NCBI RefSeq assembly: GCF_001640805.2
Contig: NC_066850.1
Location: 8,283,927 to 8,347,926, forward strand
Direction: 5' to 3'
Origin: Lates calcarifer
Lineage: Eukaryota > Chordata > Actinopteri > Centropomidae
Length of the DNA stretch: 64,000 bases
Positions 47,901 through 62,900 of this stretch are shown here, one piece after another. Position numbers and translations under genes: made by a program. The notes below the pieces were generated by a model. It did not search any database. It worked only from the letters and a program-made list of their open reading frames with translations, and was not told where the DNA came from. How positions within the stretch are numbered: the first letter of the stretch is position 1; each line of letters starts with the position of its first letter.

Positions 47901-50900
47901 TGAGAGAGGGTGTGGAGAAACTGATAGTGGTGGGCAGAGAAACAAAGCAACAGTATTTTAAAGCACAGGGGCTTCAGAGGTGCTGCAGGATGGAGATTAT
48001 GGCTGGCAGGTGGCAGGAATATTAAGTGAATCCTGCAGTATCTTTGCCCTGCTGCACACTACACGCCATTAACTACACACACACATACACACATATGAGC
48101 ACAGAGAGGAAAAAGGCAATTAATGGTTAATGTAACGGTAGCCGAGTCAGCAGATTGTGCGTACACATGCCATCGTCCATCATCTCCATATTCACAGGAC
48201 CACACACAAGCTTTGCAAAAACACACACACACACACAGGAGGAGACTGAACACACAAATACTGCATGTCTTCTTTTTCTATCTTTTCTCCTCCTCCGTCT
48301 CTCACTCCTGTCTTTCCTCACTGTCTCACATCTTGCTCTAACTTTAGAAAGTGAGACCATTCCTCTAAAGCCACTGATTCTCCTCCATCACCATCTCTTT
48401 CTTCCATTACTCACAGTATGTAAATGGACTCAAATCTGGTCCAAGCACACTGATATAGCAGCCCCCGTAACTCTATACCAGGTCCTTTTAGACACACATG
48501 TGCTGCTGCGCCAGCCGATGCGTGTCAGTGGAGGAGTGAAGTGTGTGCGGAGTGGGTTAGCGTGACTATTTTAAAGCTCTGTCGGGGGTTAATGGGAGGT
48601 AGACCGGTTTACAGATAGACTTTGTGACGCTGGAGGTGTGAAGAAAGGCCACACACGTCTGCACATATATACACAAATTCATGACACAATGTGGGACACA
48701 AGTATCTAGTATCACAAAGCAAAGACTTGGTATCAAACAGTAATATGTCATTGGTAGCAACTGAAATTAGACAACAGACAGAGCAGTATTTCTGTGTGTC
48801 AGTCCTTGTTTTGATTGCATTGTGGCCATTGCTGACACATGCTTCAGGAGGAAGGAAACACGTTCAACATGTTTTTTAGATGTGCTTTAGTGAGAAACGC
48901 TTTCACTTAACTTTAGCATGTTTGCAAGAAAATTTAATTCTAAGTCTTGTAAGCTTGTTAACTAATTCTCTGATCAGCTCCTGATTGAAAAAAATAGAAA
49001 ATAAACCAATTTGGGGCCATTTTCTTGTTAAGAGCTGTGGCCTCCTCTGTTAAATTAGGAAAAAGAAAAAAGAAAAAAGAAAAAAAAAAAAAACATGTTT
49101 TTATTTCTCATAATGTTATATATCTAGTTGCCAGTTTAGGCCTAATATCTGACTTTCCTGATGAGGGGACCAGAGTCTGTGGAGAGATTGTATTTCAGCA
49201 TTGGCTTTGGCAGACATTTTAGCATTCTGGGCAGACATCACTGGGATCATGATACAAACTGCTGCTAAATAATAAGTAAAAAAAATGCTATGTGACTGAA
49301 TTACTGAGTAAGATTTGCAGTGTCGAGGTCACAGATAAAGCTCAGGGTGAGCCTGTATCAGATTTTTATTTTCATGATTATTATGGTCAAAAATGTCATG
49401 GTAAATGGTATTATTTTGATATCCATAAAACCTTCCTGTAACACTACCATTAGCGCTAAAGTATAGTAAAATTGCTTCACACCATAATCACCTTCCATTT
49501 TCCATTTTTAAGTGAACAAACTGAACAGTCAACTGTATATTGCAGCTTTGGGATCTCTGCTAATGGACTAATATCAAATACCCAAAATCTCCATAAACAA
49601 AAACATGTTGATTTGTAAACTCTGTGCACCCACTGCAGTTAAGGTATTATTCAGACACATATACAAACTCATCTGAGACTCCTACATGCTACAGCATTTT
49701 TTATGAGGATCTGATTGACTGAAATGTCACTTCATTTTCCAAACAAGGCAGTATGCAGTAGTCTCCCACATGAGGATTTGTTATCTTCTCACACACAAAC
49801 TCACACGCATACAGAGTGAGGTGGGCCAAGCAAGTCTCCCCGGAGCCCTATGCAAACAGGCCTCATCAATCTGCCCAGTGTGTAAGAGACTGCAGGGACA
49901 GCAAGACTGAAAGGACGCTTAACAGATCAAATGTCCTCCTACACCTCTGCCACAGCCTCCGCTGGGCCTAGACTCTCAAACATCCAAAACACAAGCGTTC
50001 CAGGATTATCCAAGTAAACCAAACTGAGAGTCAAGAACGATGTAAATGAGCAGGGATGAGAGACTGTGACGAATCAGAGCAGAGGGATGAATATTATGGA
50101 CAGATTGTAGTGTAGATGAGTTAATGGGATGCTGGTTAGGATTAGTTAGAAGCAGATACAGAAAAGCTAAATTTGAGTTTGAGAGTTTAGAGTTGAGCGG
50201 TGACATCAGAGGTTAAAGAGAAAATCCATCACAAAAACAGTTCTTTACTAAAATAATTTTGTACTGTGTAGCAGTCTTGAAAAGAGCAGCTAGTTTATCA
50301 TGAAAAATCTCCACTTTATTAAATTGTTATCATCCATTGTGCAAGGTTAGCTTTTAAAAGCTGTCACAATTCTTCCAATCTGGACCATCAAAAACACCTG
50401 GAGCTGGTGATGTGAGTTCAAGTTTAGGATGGATTTTCCCTTCAAACAGTAGTGCGACTGTGCGGCAGCAATGCTTACAGATTTGCGGATGTTGACGCGT
50501 GGCTTGGGGACAGGTTTGCTGGGCTTGCTGTCGAAGCTCTCGGGCAGTGTGGATGACCCGTGGCCGCTCTTCCTGGCCTGCAGAGCCAGCTGGTAGGCCA
50601 CCTCGAAGGCCTGGCCGAGTGTAAGGATGATCTCATATGCCAGGTTCTGACAAGAAGAGGTGAAGTTAAACAGGAATAAGGATACAAAATGATATTACAA
50701 ACTTAATGAGTATGATATTGGCTTGTAAACACTGAGAAAAAGTGTGAGAACTGACCACATCAAAAGCAGTGAAGACGTGGCAGTAGTGGTGACTGGACTT
50801 GAGGTCTTTGGTGATGTAGGCAAATGTAGACAGATCCTCTGGATCCTGAGCTGCGCACGAGATGTTACGGATCTCATGCTCTGCTATGATATTCTGCAGA

Positions 50901-53900
50901 GAGAAAGAGAAAATGAAGAAAGAGAAAAACAGAGGAAGAAAAGATAAAGATGCGCAGAGAGAGGGATTGTAGATTATCTCGCCTGATCCACTTCATGGAA
51001 AAACAAATCTGATTTATTATTCATCTCATTTCACACATCCCAAAACCATAATCACTGTAGCACAATTTTGGTCTGACAGCTTTCTGGAGTCACTGAGTTG
51101 GAATTTGTCCTGTGGTAACATCGCTGGAGAACACTCAGACTTTGTGTTGTGTTAATTAAAGCATATCTCAGTGCTGTGAATTATAGGACGTCAATGCATC
51201 AAAAGAAAGTTTCAGTGAGGTCTAAAATGATGAAAACATGATGTTTAAGATAGAATTGGCCTTGTACTACATGAAGAAAATATTAGGAAAAGTTTCCTGA
51301 TTCACAGCAACAACAACTGGTCTCCTTTTCTTTATCTGCACTTACTGTGGAGACACATCGTGTGCTTTAAAATACATTATAATTTGCTTTGGAATAGGAA
51401 AAGGAGGTTTTTTAAGGACTACTAATCAAATTGAAAAGATAATATTGGGACAGAATCAGTGTGGAGCCGATGATTTCACCACAGGAAAGAACAAAAGGAG
51501 TTACATAATGTACAACGGATAAAGTGCCCCTTTAGTCATACTGGACATGATCTTTGTCTTTGATCCTATAAAAAGACATCAGCATATTGATTGTTTCTGT
51601 AAAGTGAGAGAGAAATCAACTCCCCATAGCTTTTTTTTTGTATACTGGGACAGCAAATAAACTGAGGAGAGAGAACAGAAGAGATTTTATTACTTCCATA
51701 AAATGTCCTGGAGAAGTGAATCCAAGTAAGGCCACAGTCCCTTTTTGATTTTCCTCTTTAGCCTGCCTTATTCCCTTAATTGATTTAATACCTCATCATT
51801 ATTTCTTCCCTTATATCGTTCCTCTCTTTGGTACATTAGTTACAACAGGATCTGAGTACTTGGACAAATTTGAAATGAATAGATTTTGCAAATTTTTCAG
51901 CTGCTAAATATCACGACCACACTGGGGCATGGCTCTGAGCAAACTAAGTGCTGATGCAGAATGAGTTATGATTGCCTGATGGCCATGTTAGAGGAAGCAC
52001 TGGCACATTTCATCTCATATCTGTGTTCTCAAACCATGACGAACCAAGAGAGGAGAAAAGTATGACTTACTGGCAAACTGAACTGGCAAAGACAGACACA
52101 GCACATACTTGAAATAAAACATTAAAAACCTTCCGCTCATTTCATAACTGTTGGCTAACTTTAATATTTAAATCTGTCTGTGTATATTTTTTATGTATTG
52201 TGAGTCTGTTCTGTGCAGCGCTGCCTGAGGAAGAACACTGAACTTAAGATGCTCTGACTGTCTGCAAATTATGCTCATCTTCTGCTGCGTGTGTGCTTTG
52301 TGCATAACACAGACTTAAATAAATACATTACCTTTTTGCAAGTAAGCAGCTTGTAATTATCTTAAAATTGTTTCTTACCGTGCCACCTTTTCTACTGACC
52401 TGGATAAGATCCTACACGAATGCACAGGAATCAGTATCTGATAAAATTCTATAGGGTAGGTGATAAATAATTGATTTCTGAGTGTGAAATTATTATGCAC
52501 ATTCACACACACACACATACAGATGCACATGCTGACACACACTAGGCACCCATCACTCAAATGTCGCTCTGCATGGAGAAGGAATAAGGTGAAGATAAAC
52601 TGCTTATTTATAACATAAAACCTTGAAAGTTGTTTATGAGCTTTTAAAGCAGTCCAGTAAGGATTGACCGGACTGTTAATAGGCTGTTATTGATTTTCTT
52701 TAACATTCGGCTCATCTATTCCTCACTATTGCCTGTTTGTGTTTTGACCTTCTTTGACATCTTATTAATTTTTACACCAAATAATTTTAAATCTTCCAGG
52801 CTGCAGCAGAAGCAGACATCAGCTCTGCAAGGCCAGCGAGACCTGACACCTCTGAATGTCACTGATGTTCATGTTCAAAAGCCTGACCTTTCATGTGTTA
52901 TTTAGCAGGCATCACACGGAGTGAGCCATGAGTGTTACCTTATTTGTGGCATCGATGAACTTCACTCCTTTGTAGGACACGGACAGTACGATGGTCGGCA
53001 CTTTCTTCATCTGTTCTGTCGACTTCTTGGAGCGCACAAAAAAAAACCAAAGATAGAGACAAAAGAGAGGAGGGAGGCAGCAATGACTTTTCAGGCATTT
53101 CATACATGAATTACAAACAAAAGGAATCAGTTTCAGTATTGAACTTTCAACACCTCACTGTTGAAAATTAAATTTAGTCCCAGATTAATGACTTTCAGTC
53201 GGCCAAGATCTCCACTGAATTTAATAACCTTTTAGTTTCATACAAGACTTAATTCATGTCTCTGAGGCTGCCTCAGGTCTACAAGCATGTGAGGAAAATA
53301 ATGAAAATCTAAACAGAACTTGAATTAATAAAATAAGCATGAGGTAAATGAGCTAATTGAACACTGACTCTATTACCAAAGTCAATTCAAATCATATCCA
53401 AAGGTCAAGGGTTGTTAGCTGCCTCGTAGAAAAACTGCTTCTGGATTAAATTTCTAAATTCAATCGACTGCGACGCTACAAATCCAATAAGTCTGTTAGC
53501 TGTAAAACCATATCAGGCCCCAACAGTATATCTCTGCTCATTCCTTTTAATTACATACTACTGCTTTAACATGTCTGAATTACCTATACTTGAACTCGTT
53601 ATGCAGTGAGGTGCTGTGGAGAATCGTGTGATTTACAGCGACGTCAGCATCACACTCCTAGCTGTCGTTCTACCTGCCAAACGCTTTCGTATATTCAAAG
53701 AAATAGACATGAGATGAGTCCCTTTCCTACTCTCTCGCTTGTCATCTTCTTTTCTCAGTATCGATATTTCTATCATACTCTGTCCTTTTCTTTCTCCCTG
53801 TGTCGAATCTACTCGCTGCTATCCTTTCCCATATCTGTGTCATTTCTTTGTTCTCTTCTTTCTTCCCTGCTCGCAGTGTGTTGCTGCCACAGTTCGGCCC

Positions 53901-56900
53901 TGTCAGGATCAGGTAGTGCTGAAAAGCTGACAAAGCCAGTGCTGCCTGGCTTCGCTGGTAGCTAGAGGCTGTGAAGTTGGGATTTAAACATCCACATCTA
54001 CCTCCACAGCGTAGAGATGGAGTGACAGATGAAAGGAGGGATGCTGGGAAGACGAGCAAGCAGGTGAAGGCTGAAGGTACGTTCACGCGGTAATAAAAAC
54101 CAGAACAATATGATGTGCATCTCATTGCACTTAATTACCACCTTGATGCGCAGCAGAGGTGTGTCAGACTGAGGATGGAGAGATGTAAAAGAAAGGAGGA
54201 TGCCCTCTGATGTGGCAACATAAATATGGAGACAGAAGAAAAGAGGGAGGAGGGGAGAGGAACAGAAAGCTTTGCTCATGAATATTACAATTTATCTTCA
54301 CACTGCAGTAGCACAGGATGAAAATGAAAGATATGAGCTGAGGGCCAGAGGAAAGAGAAAGTCAACGTTACAGTAAAATATGGAAAAAATTAAGGAAACC
54401 GGAAGAAACAAGATGGATAGAAGGAGACAGAACAGGAGAGCAAGAAAAAGAGCAAACAGTGGAACGACACAAAGCAAGAGGAAGAGAAAGATAAGGTGAT
54501 TTAAGGTAAAAGGGGGATTGTGGGGTATCGAGCCACCCAGGCAAGGATATTAAAAATAAATCTCTCAATTCACTTAATCCACCGTCCTGATATTTTAAGT
54601 TTGTTTAAGTTCTAGTGAAAGTGAGGGCACTCAGACTGTGAGACTGTGTCCCAGATTTAAAGGTCTAAGGCTTTTTTTTCTGGAGAAAAATACAGTATAA
54701 TAAAGCCAAAAGTACAGACATGTGTGCTCATAGATCATTAGACACCAGAAAGAGTATGGCTTGTATGTTATGAGAATATTCATCTTTCACATTGTTTGTT
54801 ATGATGTTCATGTAGATGGTTTTTTTGAAGCAGGAGCAGAGGTTAAGTGTGTTAGGATGTGCTTTACCCTCATTTTGGCACAAGCATCTTGTGTGGACTC
54901 TGTTCCTCTCAGCTCCTTCACCAGCATGGAGCCTAGATACTGTAGAAAAGATACAAACAAACACATTTAGTAAACACACACAGGGTATGTAGATATATGT
55001 CAATGCATGGCTGTATTCAAAACTTTTCAGCTGTATTAACCTCCTCATCTCTGCCAGATGCTCCAGCGGGTCTGTCCTTGAAATCTCAACATTGCTCAAC
55101 CTTGAATTTAATTTTCAACTCTATTGGAGATCAAAAGTTTGGTAAGAGCAAGTTTGAGAAGCTTGAACCTGGAATGTTTGGCCTTTTTTGCATGATGAAT
55201 GCAAACAGAGGTTTGCTGAGGTGGTTGACATGATAGGGCAGCTGACTCTGCTGTGGTTTGTAAGCAGATTGAGATCAGTTTTAATTAAAACTGGGCCTGT
55301 GTTCTGCTCTCAGATGGAGACATGTTGCACCAAGATTCAGTCCTGCAGATGAGCTCAAATGAAAATGATAGTTGCCACAGCTTCTAGCTGTGGTGGTCCT
55401 GCTTCATGCGCCGAACTCAGCATCATGGACCAATTAGTCATTTCCTTCTTTATCAGATCTGTCCCGGTCTTGATCACCATCCAGTTCAGCCTGGACTTTA
55501 ATGATTTAATGATGATGTGAGTGGGAGCTTTTTGACACTGTCACACATATGGATTCACAAAACTGAAACAGAGAATGAGACCTTACTTTGACGCCCTGAG
55601 CTCCATAGACTAAAAGTTGTTCAACTTTATGCAAATATCCTCTGATGCAGTGTGAGCACCTGCCAGACAACAGCCAATCACAATCATCTTGGTTCCAGTG
55701 TAAACAGAAGCACAGAGTTATTTACAACTCCACTACGCTACATGAAGGAACTTTAAACTTTTTTAATTTAAAACAAAATGGAGGAAAGATTGGTCGTTGC
55801 GGTCTCTGGCTTCCTAATTCTCTATGATGTGTATATAATGAGTTCCCAGGAGGTTGAAAAAAGAAGAATGACGTGTGGAAATTGCCAACACATTATTGGT
55901 ACGTCTGGTGGTGGCAGATATGTAAGAAAATAACTGAGAATTCATGAGAGGTCAGATACTGCTAACTACTTTGTATCCATAAAAAACAACACAATATAAA
56001 CTCTTACCTCTCTCTTTTGTAATATAGTTTAATTATTTTTATTGTCTTAGTGTTTTTGTTGTCTTAATGAAAGAAGTGTACTTATTTTGTCTGAAACATT
56101 AATTATGGAGTATACTAATCTGTAACAAATCAACTCCATTATTTCTAATATTGCAAGTAATTTATGAAAACTGTGTTAATGTTCAGCTGTACTAACATGG
56201 GATCTCAATAAATGCACACAGACAGACACAGCAGTGATTACATCAACCTTGCGAGGCTCCTGGAGGGACAATAACACTGGAGTCTGACAGACCCTTCTGT
56301 CTGGACACGACTTTGTAGTCAGACATTCTGCACACGTAGTATCTGATTTAATGAAGAAGCTACTAATGGCGACAGTGTTTTACAGGGACAATGTTTATGT
56401 CGACATTAGAGCACTTAATGGGTGTGACATTCACCACCTCGCAGTGCCCTTCCAGCGTACGGAAGGGGCCTTATTCCCCAAAGTGGGACCCTAACAAGGC
56501 TTTTAGTGAATTAGAAGAGAAATATTTACAGCTTCTTTTATCTCACTTGTGTGACTCTAGAGTAAATGACGGATCAAAGAATTGAATATCGACCTCACAG
56601 GATTTAGCCCACATTTGATTAGCGATACATTTGATTACATAGGCAAAACAACCTTTTGGGCAAATTGCTTTACGTGATGAATTACTTTTTATGTGGCACA
56701 GACTGTGACTCATATTTTCAGTTAGAGGGTCTGGTCCTCGGTGGATCAGAAGGAGGTCGTCTGGGCAAGCTAATACTTTGGTCTTGGCTCAAGCTAACAA
56801 CGTTAAATCATTGTTATGGCAGGGTTACTGGCAGTTATCCTAGAAATTGCATTACAATTGCACACAAGACCAGCAGCTGTCTCGTCTACCTGTCTTTGTG

Positions 56901-59900
56901 GCAGTTACTGTTGATGTACGCAAGCATACAAAGCGTACTCATTCCTAATAACATTCAAAGACGTTTGTAACACGGCCAGACTAAGTACAACTAAGACTGA
57001 TGGAAAAGTCGATAATTTTGCAGTTTTTAGGTCTCGCACCAAACTACTGGAAGGACTAAAATTTAAATGAAAAGTCATCTGTGTCACCCTCATGGTGGTG
57101 CTCAAGGGAAAGTCAGGGGATCATTAAAGCCCGCCATTATTTTAGCACATCATCCTTTGGGTACCATCAATATCTGCACCAAATATCAGGGTGACTCTGG
57201 TAATCCATCTCAAAATGGGTGAGATATTTCAGTAAAAACCACAAATGTCAACCTTATGGAGATCACCAAAATCATTAAGATACATCATCTGGGAACCATG
57301 AATCCACTCTGTCACTGTTGAGATATTTAAGTCTAAACCAAACTAGACGGATAGACCAACACAGCCATCCATAAAGCGAGGAAAATGTTATAAAAGTGCT
57401 GAAATTTGTACAAAGTAAAGGAGATAAGTCCTCTTTTTATGAAGTGTTATGAGTGTATCCAGGTAAAAGCCATTATTCTTTATAGAAAAACATAATCTAC
57501 ACTAGTCACACAGGAAGAAAGTGATTGATAGGTTTGAGAATTTTAAAGATTTTAATATTTGTATATTGAATATATCTACAGAAGCTTCTCTATTAATATG
57601 ATTTGGTTCTATGTTGATATAACATTGGCTGTTAATGATGTAGAGTGTGGTAATGATGTTAGAATGTCTGCAGGGTTTTACAGGAAATGGATTTGTAATA
57701 ACTTCAGATATTATTTTCAAGCTCTAGTTGTACAGCTGACATAATAAAGTTAGGATGTCATCTGAGGTGGTGCTGAAAGTGGAGGAGAGGGGTTTGTTTA
57801 TGTGGAGCCTGAGATGAAAATGAGAACAGTGCTGATACATCCTTTATTCTGTTCTTTTGGCTTATTACCATCCCCCTCTATATTAACACAAACACAATAC
57901 ACTCCTCTCTTTCCTCTTTCCCTCTCATCAGTGTCTTATCCATCTAATTTATTCTTATTCACTCTCCATCTTCCCTCAGCTTGCCAATATTCACACTGAG
58001 CGCTCTGCCTCCCCCTCTGTTGTGGCTCCCGCTCATTTATCTCACTTTCTGAGCTTTCTCGAGCCCGTTGTCCTGGGACAGTGAATGTTAGAGATGTTGT
58101 CATAAACGCTTCTATGAAAGTACCTCCATATTTTCCCTTGGTGGCCCACCCGTTGTGCGTCCCCCCCCATCTACCCCAAACACTTTGCCTGTGTAGTTGT
58201 ACATCTGTCAGAAGCTTAATGGTCCACTCTGTTGCTATCAATCTTCTAAGGTGAGAAAATATAGAAGGGGAGGTTTTTGACTGGGGGAAGACACGCTCTT
58301 GGGATACTCATCTCTTATTCACTGCACTCATCTCATCTTTTCTTGTTTTCATCCATATTTGATTTCAGCATCACATTTAATTTCTCATCTCGCCGCTCTA
58401 TTTCTTGAATTTCCAATCTTTCTTCATCTTTTTTCCTCTCCTTCTGCCACTCTCTCTTACCGAATAGCTCATATCTACTCTTGCATTTCTAAGATACACA
58501 ATTACATTCCCTCTCAGTGTTTCTGAGTCAATTGTATCTGAAATTGCTTTTCTGTAGTGTTGTACCTGCTCCAAGTAAGTAATCATTGGCTGCTGAGCAT
58601 GTAACCAATGAAAGGTGCAAGGCTGTATCTGTGGTAACGTGGGTATATAACATCTTGGCAGCAACTGGCAAAGGTCTAAATTTAAGTGCTGAGAATAACC
58701 AAGTGCAGTATTGACTGAAAGGTGAAGATGAGGGTCATTGATCTTTCATGTTATTACCTTCAGTGTGTATTAACAGCATGTTGATAGAGCTGAAATGTTT
58801 ATTGATTGATAATGAAAATAATGGCAGCCATTTTTATAGCTGATTAACGACAGCTGTAATGAAAATAATTATTTGCAGCCCCACACAAACACACATATTT
58901 GAACTGTGACTGTGACACAGATACAAGAGTGAAGAGGAGGGCTTGGACTCACATAGGCTTCGTAGTCACAGGACTGAAAGATGAGCTTCTCTGGATGATG
59001 CTGCCAGTACTGCACTGGAGTGGACGAGGTGGCCTCGTTTGGTGGACGCAACGTGATTGGCTCGCACCACTCGCCTGCCTGCAACAGCAACCAATCACAC
59101 GTTAGGATACAAACTGGATCCCACAAGATTACAAGATGGGACATGACATCGAGGCTTGTGCCATGTTTCCCATGTTGACATAACTCGTTGGCCTGAGTTT
59201 AAGTTCATAATGTAACAGCTTTCCTGACTGAACATGAACACGCCTTCAAAGGGACACGCTTCAGAGAAGAGGAAATTAAACTTGAATTAATTAATACTCA
59301 GCTTCTAAATATTTCCATGCTTTAGCTCAGTTTAAGACTCTTTGCTGCTGCTCACCGCTTTTTCACCCAGTGAGCTTTCACCTTTTAAACAAATACCTAA
59401 ATCCTATCTACACACTTCTCAAATGTCTGCAGATAACAGTTAAGCTTGTTTTATAGTCTTTCATTCTTTGGTAAATGAAACCAGATGATTTTTGCGTGAG
59501 GAGGTAAGCACACTCCCTCTGCCAAAGACTGCATGTTTATGTGTCCATATCTGATTGCTTGTGTGTATTAGTCCCTGTAAGAAAAGCTGGTAAGGGACTG
59601 TGGAGGTGAGCTCTTACAGTCAGATGCAAAGATGTTTGATAAACATCTTGGGATAAGCCTTTAGAAACAGGCACCAGCCAAATCTATACTAATCTCCAAC
59701 AGCTTAATAATACTACACCCGTTTTTCCCACACACTTTGAACCCACTGAGGGGCTCAGCTGGAAATCTTCAGGTGCTTAAAACATTTCTGTGCTAACTTA
59801 AGGGCCAGAAAATGTGTCTTTGTTCTCCTGGGTTTTGTTTCCCAAAAAAAGAAGGTGAGAGAAGCGCTGGAGGGAAAAACATTTGTGAGGTAACCAATCA

Positions 59901-62900
59901 TAGAAATGTGGTGACAGTTAAAGAAATGGGGTAATGAAACACAGAGTAAAGATCACCCCTCTTTTCTCTGATTGTTATCCATCTATTCTGGCGAAGCTGA
60001 CTCATCAGTGCCACCTCAGAGTGTTGTATCTTGAAACGGGGGATACACTGTGACGCACACACTTAAGAGATTCAGTGGGATAACCATAAGTGTGTGATAA
60101 TCTGCGCTGATAAGCTCTGTGATTCACACAGAGACACAAAAAGACCCTAATCATAGTGAATCAAAACACAGCTGCTGCCTCAGATGTGTGCACACATGTA
60201 AGACTGAGTGTGTGTCTGAGTCACTGCGCTGTTGTTGATTGGAAGTCATAAAGTTCTGATTTTGCATTTGGATGAGAATAAAATTGGCTGGAAAGTTGGG
60301 ATGCGCATTTGGAAAAGTACGTCTTGTTTCTGTAGAACTATGAAGTATTCTATCTTTTGATACAGAATTTGAAAATGCTGTTTTTCTTTCTGACAAGCTG
60401 CTGCAGATAAACATTTATTTCTTAAAGCTGTAGATTATGCCTTATTCCACTGGTAAAGATGCCAAAATATCTGCTTTTCACCCACTCCATATTTAATCAT
60501 TTTACAGCACAAAGTTTCAGACATAAATTCCATGTTTCCTTATTTGCTAAATTTATAGAAGCTATAAACCACAGATGAAGACGACTGCTGGTGTCAGATG
60601 GTCTGCCTGCTGCAGATTATTAATGCTGGATTTTAAACAACCAAACAGGCAGATAAAACACATTTGGCTGGAATCTTGTATCTATTAGAAACCAGCATTT
60701 AATTACTGAGATTTTTCATTTACGATTAAATTACACTCCACTGCCATGATAAGAAATGTGATACTGCCTGACAGCTAATTAGTTTATTATTTCTTCAAAT
60801 TTGTAAAAATACAGGATGCGATTTTGAAATATTAGTAAAATCTGTGGCTCATGTAAAAAAACATCCCTTGTGTGCGCTGGTATTTCTACTGAACTGATAA
60901 TACTAAAATATTATTTTAATTATTAGAATTAGATTACAGCAAAGAGAAAAGTTTGGTTCTTTGGAACTAGCAGATAGGTCTTTCATTGTTGCTTTGAATT
61001 CAAAGGATACATGTTGGTAGGATCAATTTATTATTAGTTTTTATTGGATATTTTATATGAATTATTACCAGATTTATTCTTTGAGTATTCATCCAGCCAA
61101 GTATATATCTCTGTGACCATTCATAATACTCCCTTTGAGTCCACCGCTCTCTCTCCCTCCCTGCTTCCATTCATCCCTCCATCCTCTCCTTCCTTCCTCA
61201 CCATGCTGACTTGAGCCATCTGTCGTTCCAGCTTGGATCGCGGCACGTCCTCAAAGTAGTTGTCATTGCTGCGCTGCCTGCGCCGGGCGTCCGCCTGCAT
61301 GATGAGGTGCTGCACGTCCAGAGATCCGCCCGGGACCCCCGCCGTGTACGCTGCCTGGCCCACCGATGGGCTGAGCTGGGGAGGAGTGTGGTTCCCGCCG
61401 GGCTCCTGGGACAGAATGGGTGGGTGGGAAGATCGGAGGGGTGGAAGGAAGCAAGAGAGGGTTCATTCATCATTCCATAATGTGCTATGTCACTGCTGCA
61501 AGTACAATAAGTAGGGCAATTGCATTCACTGTGCTCTGTCACATTTTATTTTTCAGCTACAGTGTTTCCAAGCTGCTGTGTACTAGTGTCTGAAATTGCT
61601 TTGTAAAATAGAGAACAAAGGCAGCGTCCTGTAACCAGAAGGTCTCAGCAGGTCCATCAGAGTGTCCTTAAGCACAGCGCTGCCTGCTCAGTGTTGACTC
61701 ACTTCAAGTGAAAACATCAGCTAGATCCTTTAAGTGGAAATGGATGTTCGTTTAACAGGTTTTTCACGCTGAGTGGAGACCAAATTTCCCAAAAGAATTT
61801 ATATATACTTTTATATGTTTTAGTGGTGTAATGGTCTTATGTGTGAGAAGGTCAGTTATTTCTCCTGAGAGATTATTCGCTTTCAGTTGATTACATATGA
61901 GAACACTGGATGGAAGAGGCTTTTTCTGATGAGTTTCTTAATTCTTTTTCTGGGCTGTGGAAACAGAAGCGTTACAATTTGCTGTTTTCTGTTCATTCAA
62001 CCATTTGTCCTATGCACTCAGCTCTCTGCCACTGTTTGTACTGTACTACTGAGTAAACACAGCCCTGTGCTCACACATTGGAAAAAAAAATGGCCATGCG
62101 GTACAATCTTGTTTTTCTTCAATTACAAGCCAGTGGCACCTCATTTCTCTGAATTTAGTGAAACTATGGCTGAAGCCACTTGCTGATAAATTAATTATTG
62201 TAGTTGATCAAGAGAATCTTTAGCAAGCAGAAGTACCAAACATTATCTTATTTGTCTTTTTTTGTTTTATACATGTTATAATTAGGATTGTTGGTTTGTC
62301 AAAATAAATAACTGTAATTTTCAGCTAATTGCAATAGAACTTACTGACTGATACAATCATGAGAAGTGAACCTTCGTGATAATGTTACTGACAAAAACAC
62401 CTGCATCTTATGTTAGTATAATGTTCACCTGCTCCAGGAACAACTAGAAACAAGAGATTTTTCTCTTATTTTGAGGCTAAGTACATAAGCCCAACTCTCA
62501 GATGGACATGTTGAGACACACTGGACAGTTTTTGCTTTTTGAACCTACAGAAATGAGCAGGGTCAACCAGCCGGACACAGATGCCTTCTTTGGCTCAACA
62601 GCACAAAGTGCAAGAGACTATTATAGGGACATTAGAGCGTAGCCCCAATGGGAGAGGGAAAGCCAGTTCCTTGTGATTAGTATCCAGGACAAGCCGGCGG
62701 GGAGGAAACTGCAGTGGGTCGGCCATTTTGTGCCTGCCTGGGAGATTTGGGTAATCAGTTGGGTGGTAACAGCAGCTGTATTTCCCTCAGAGAAATGCAC
62801 AGCCATCTGGGGAGGGACTAGTGCTTTTCTCTGTCTGGTGAATTCATAATAATTTGAAACCATGTAGGTTTAGATAATTGTTATATATTTGTATTTTTTA

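Larger units (their letters stand above)
44918..50478 (-). other. anks1b: anks1b last intron
   Basis: 5.6-kb intron with (AC)n at 47870-47885 and 48220-48237, a cluster of GGCAAC half-sites (47229-47410), an A/G-rich tract near 49065-49093, and the 20-nt microexon candidate. A 145-codon plus ORF (45816-46253) and a 191-codon minus ORF (46773-47348) have no recognisable domain or splice support. Confidence 0.8.
54940..58952 (-). other. anks1b: anks1b intron
   Basis: 4 kb intron. Holds a percomorph repeat at about 57030-57380 and a short hAT-like relic at 58786-58882. ORFs at 56391-56970 show no recognisable protein. Confidence 0.8.

Noticed and set aside
48155..48565. 136-codon plus ORF
   Set aside because: Includes a (CA)n run; no domain or splice context.
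53606..54125. Overlapping 119-codon plus and 127-codon minus ORFs
   Set aside because: Mutually overlapping intronic frames without similarity.
61198..61542. 114-codon and 67-codon minus ORFs over the anks1b linker exon
   Set aside because: Alternate frames opened by local GC richness; the ANKS1B frame is the one with clear protein similarity and splice sites.
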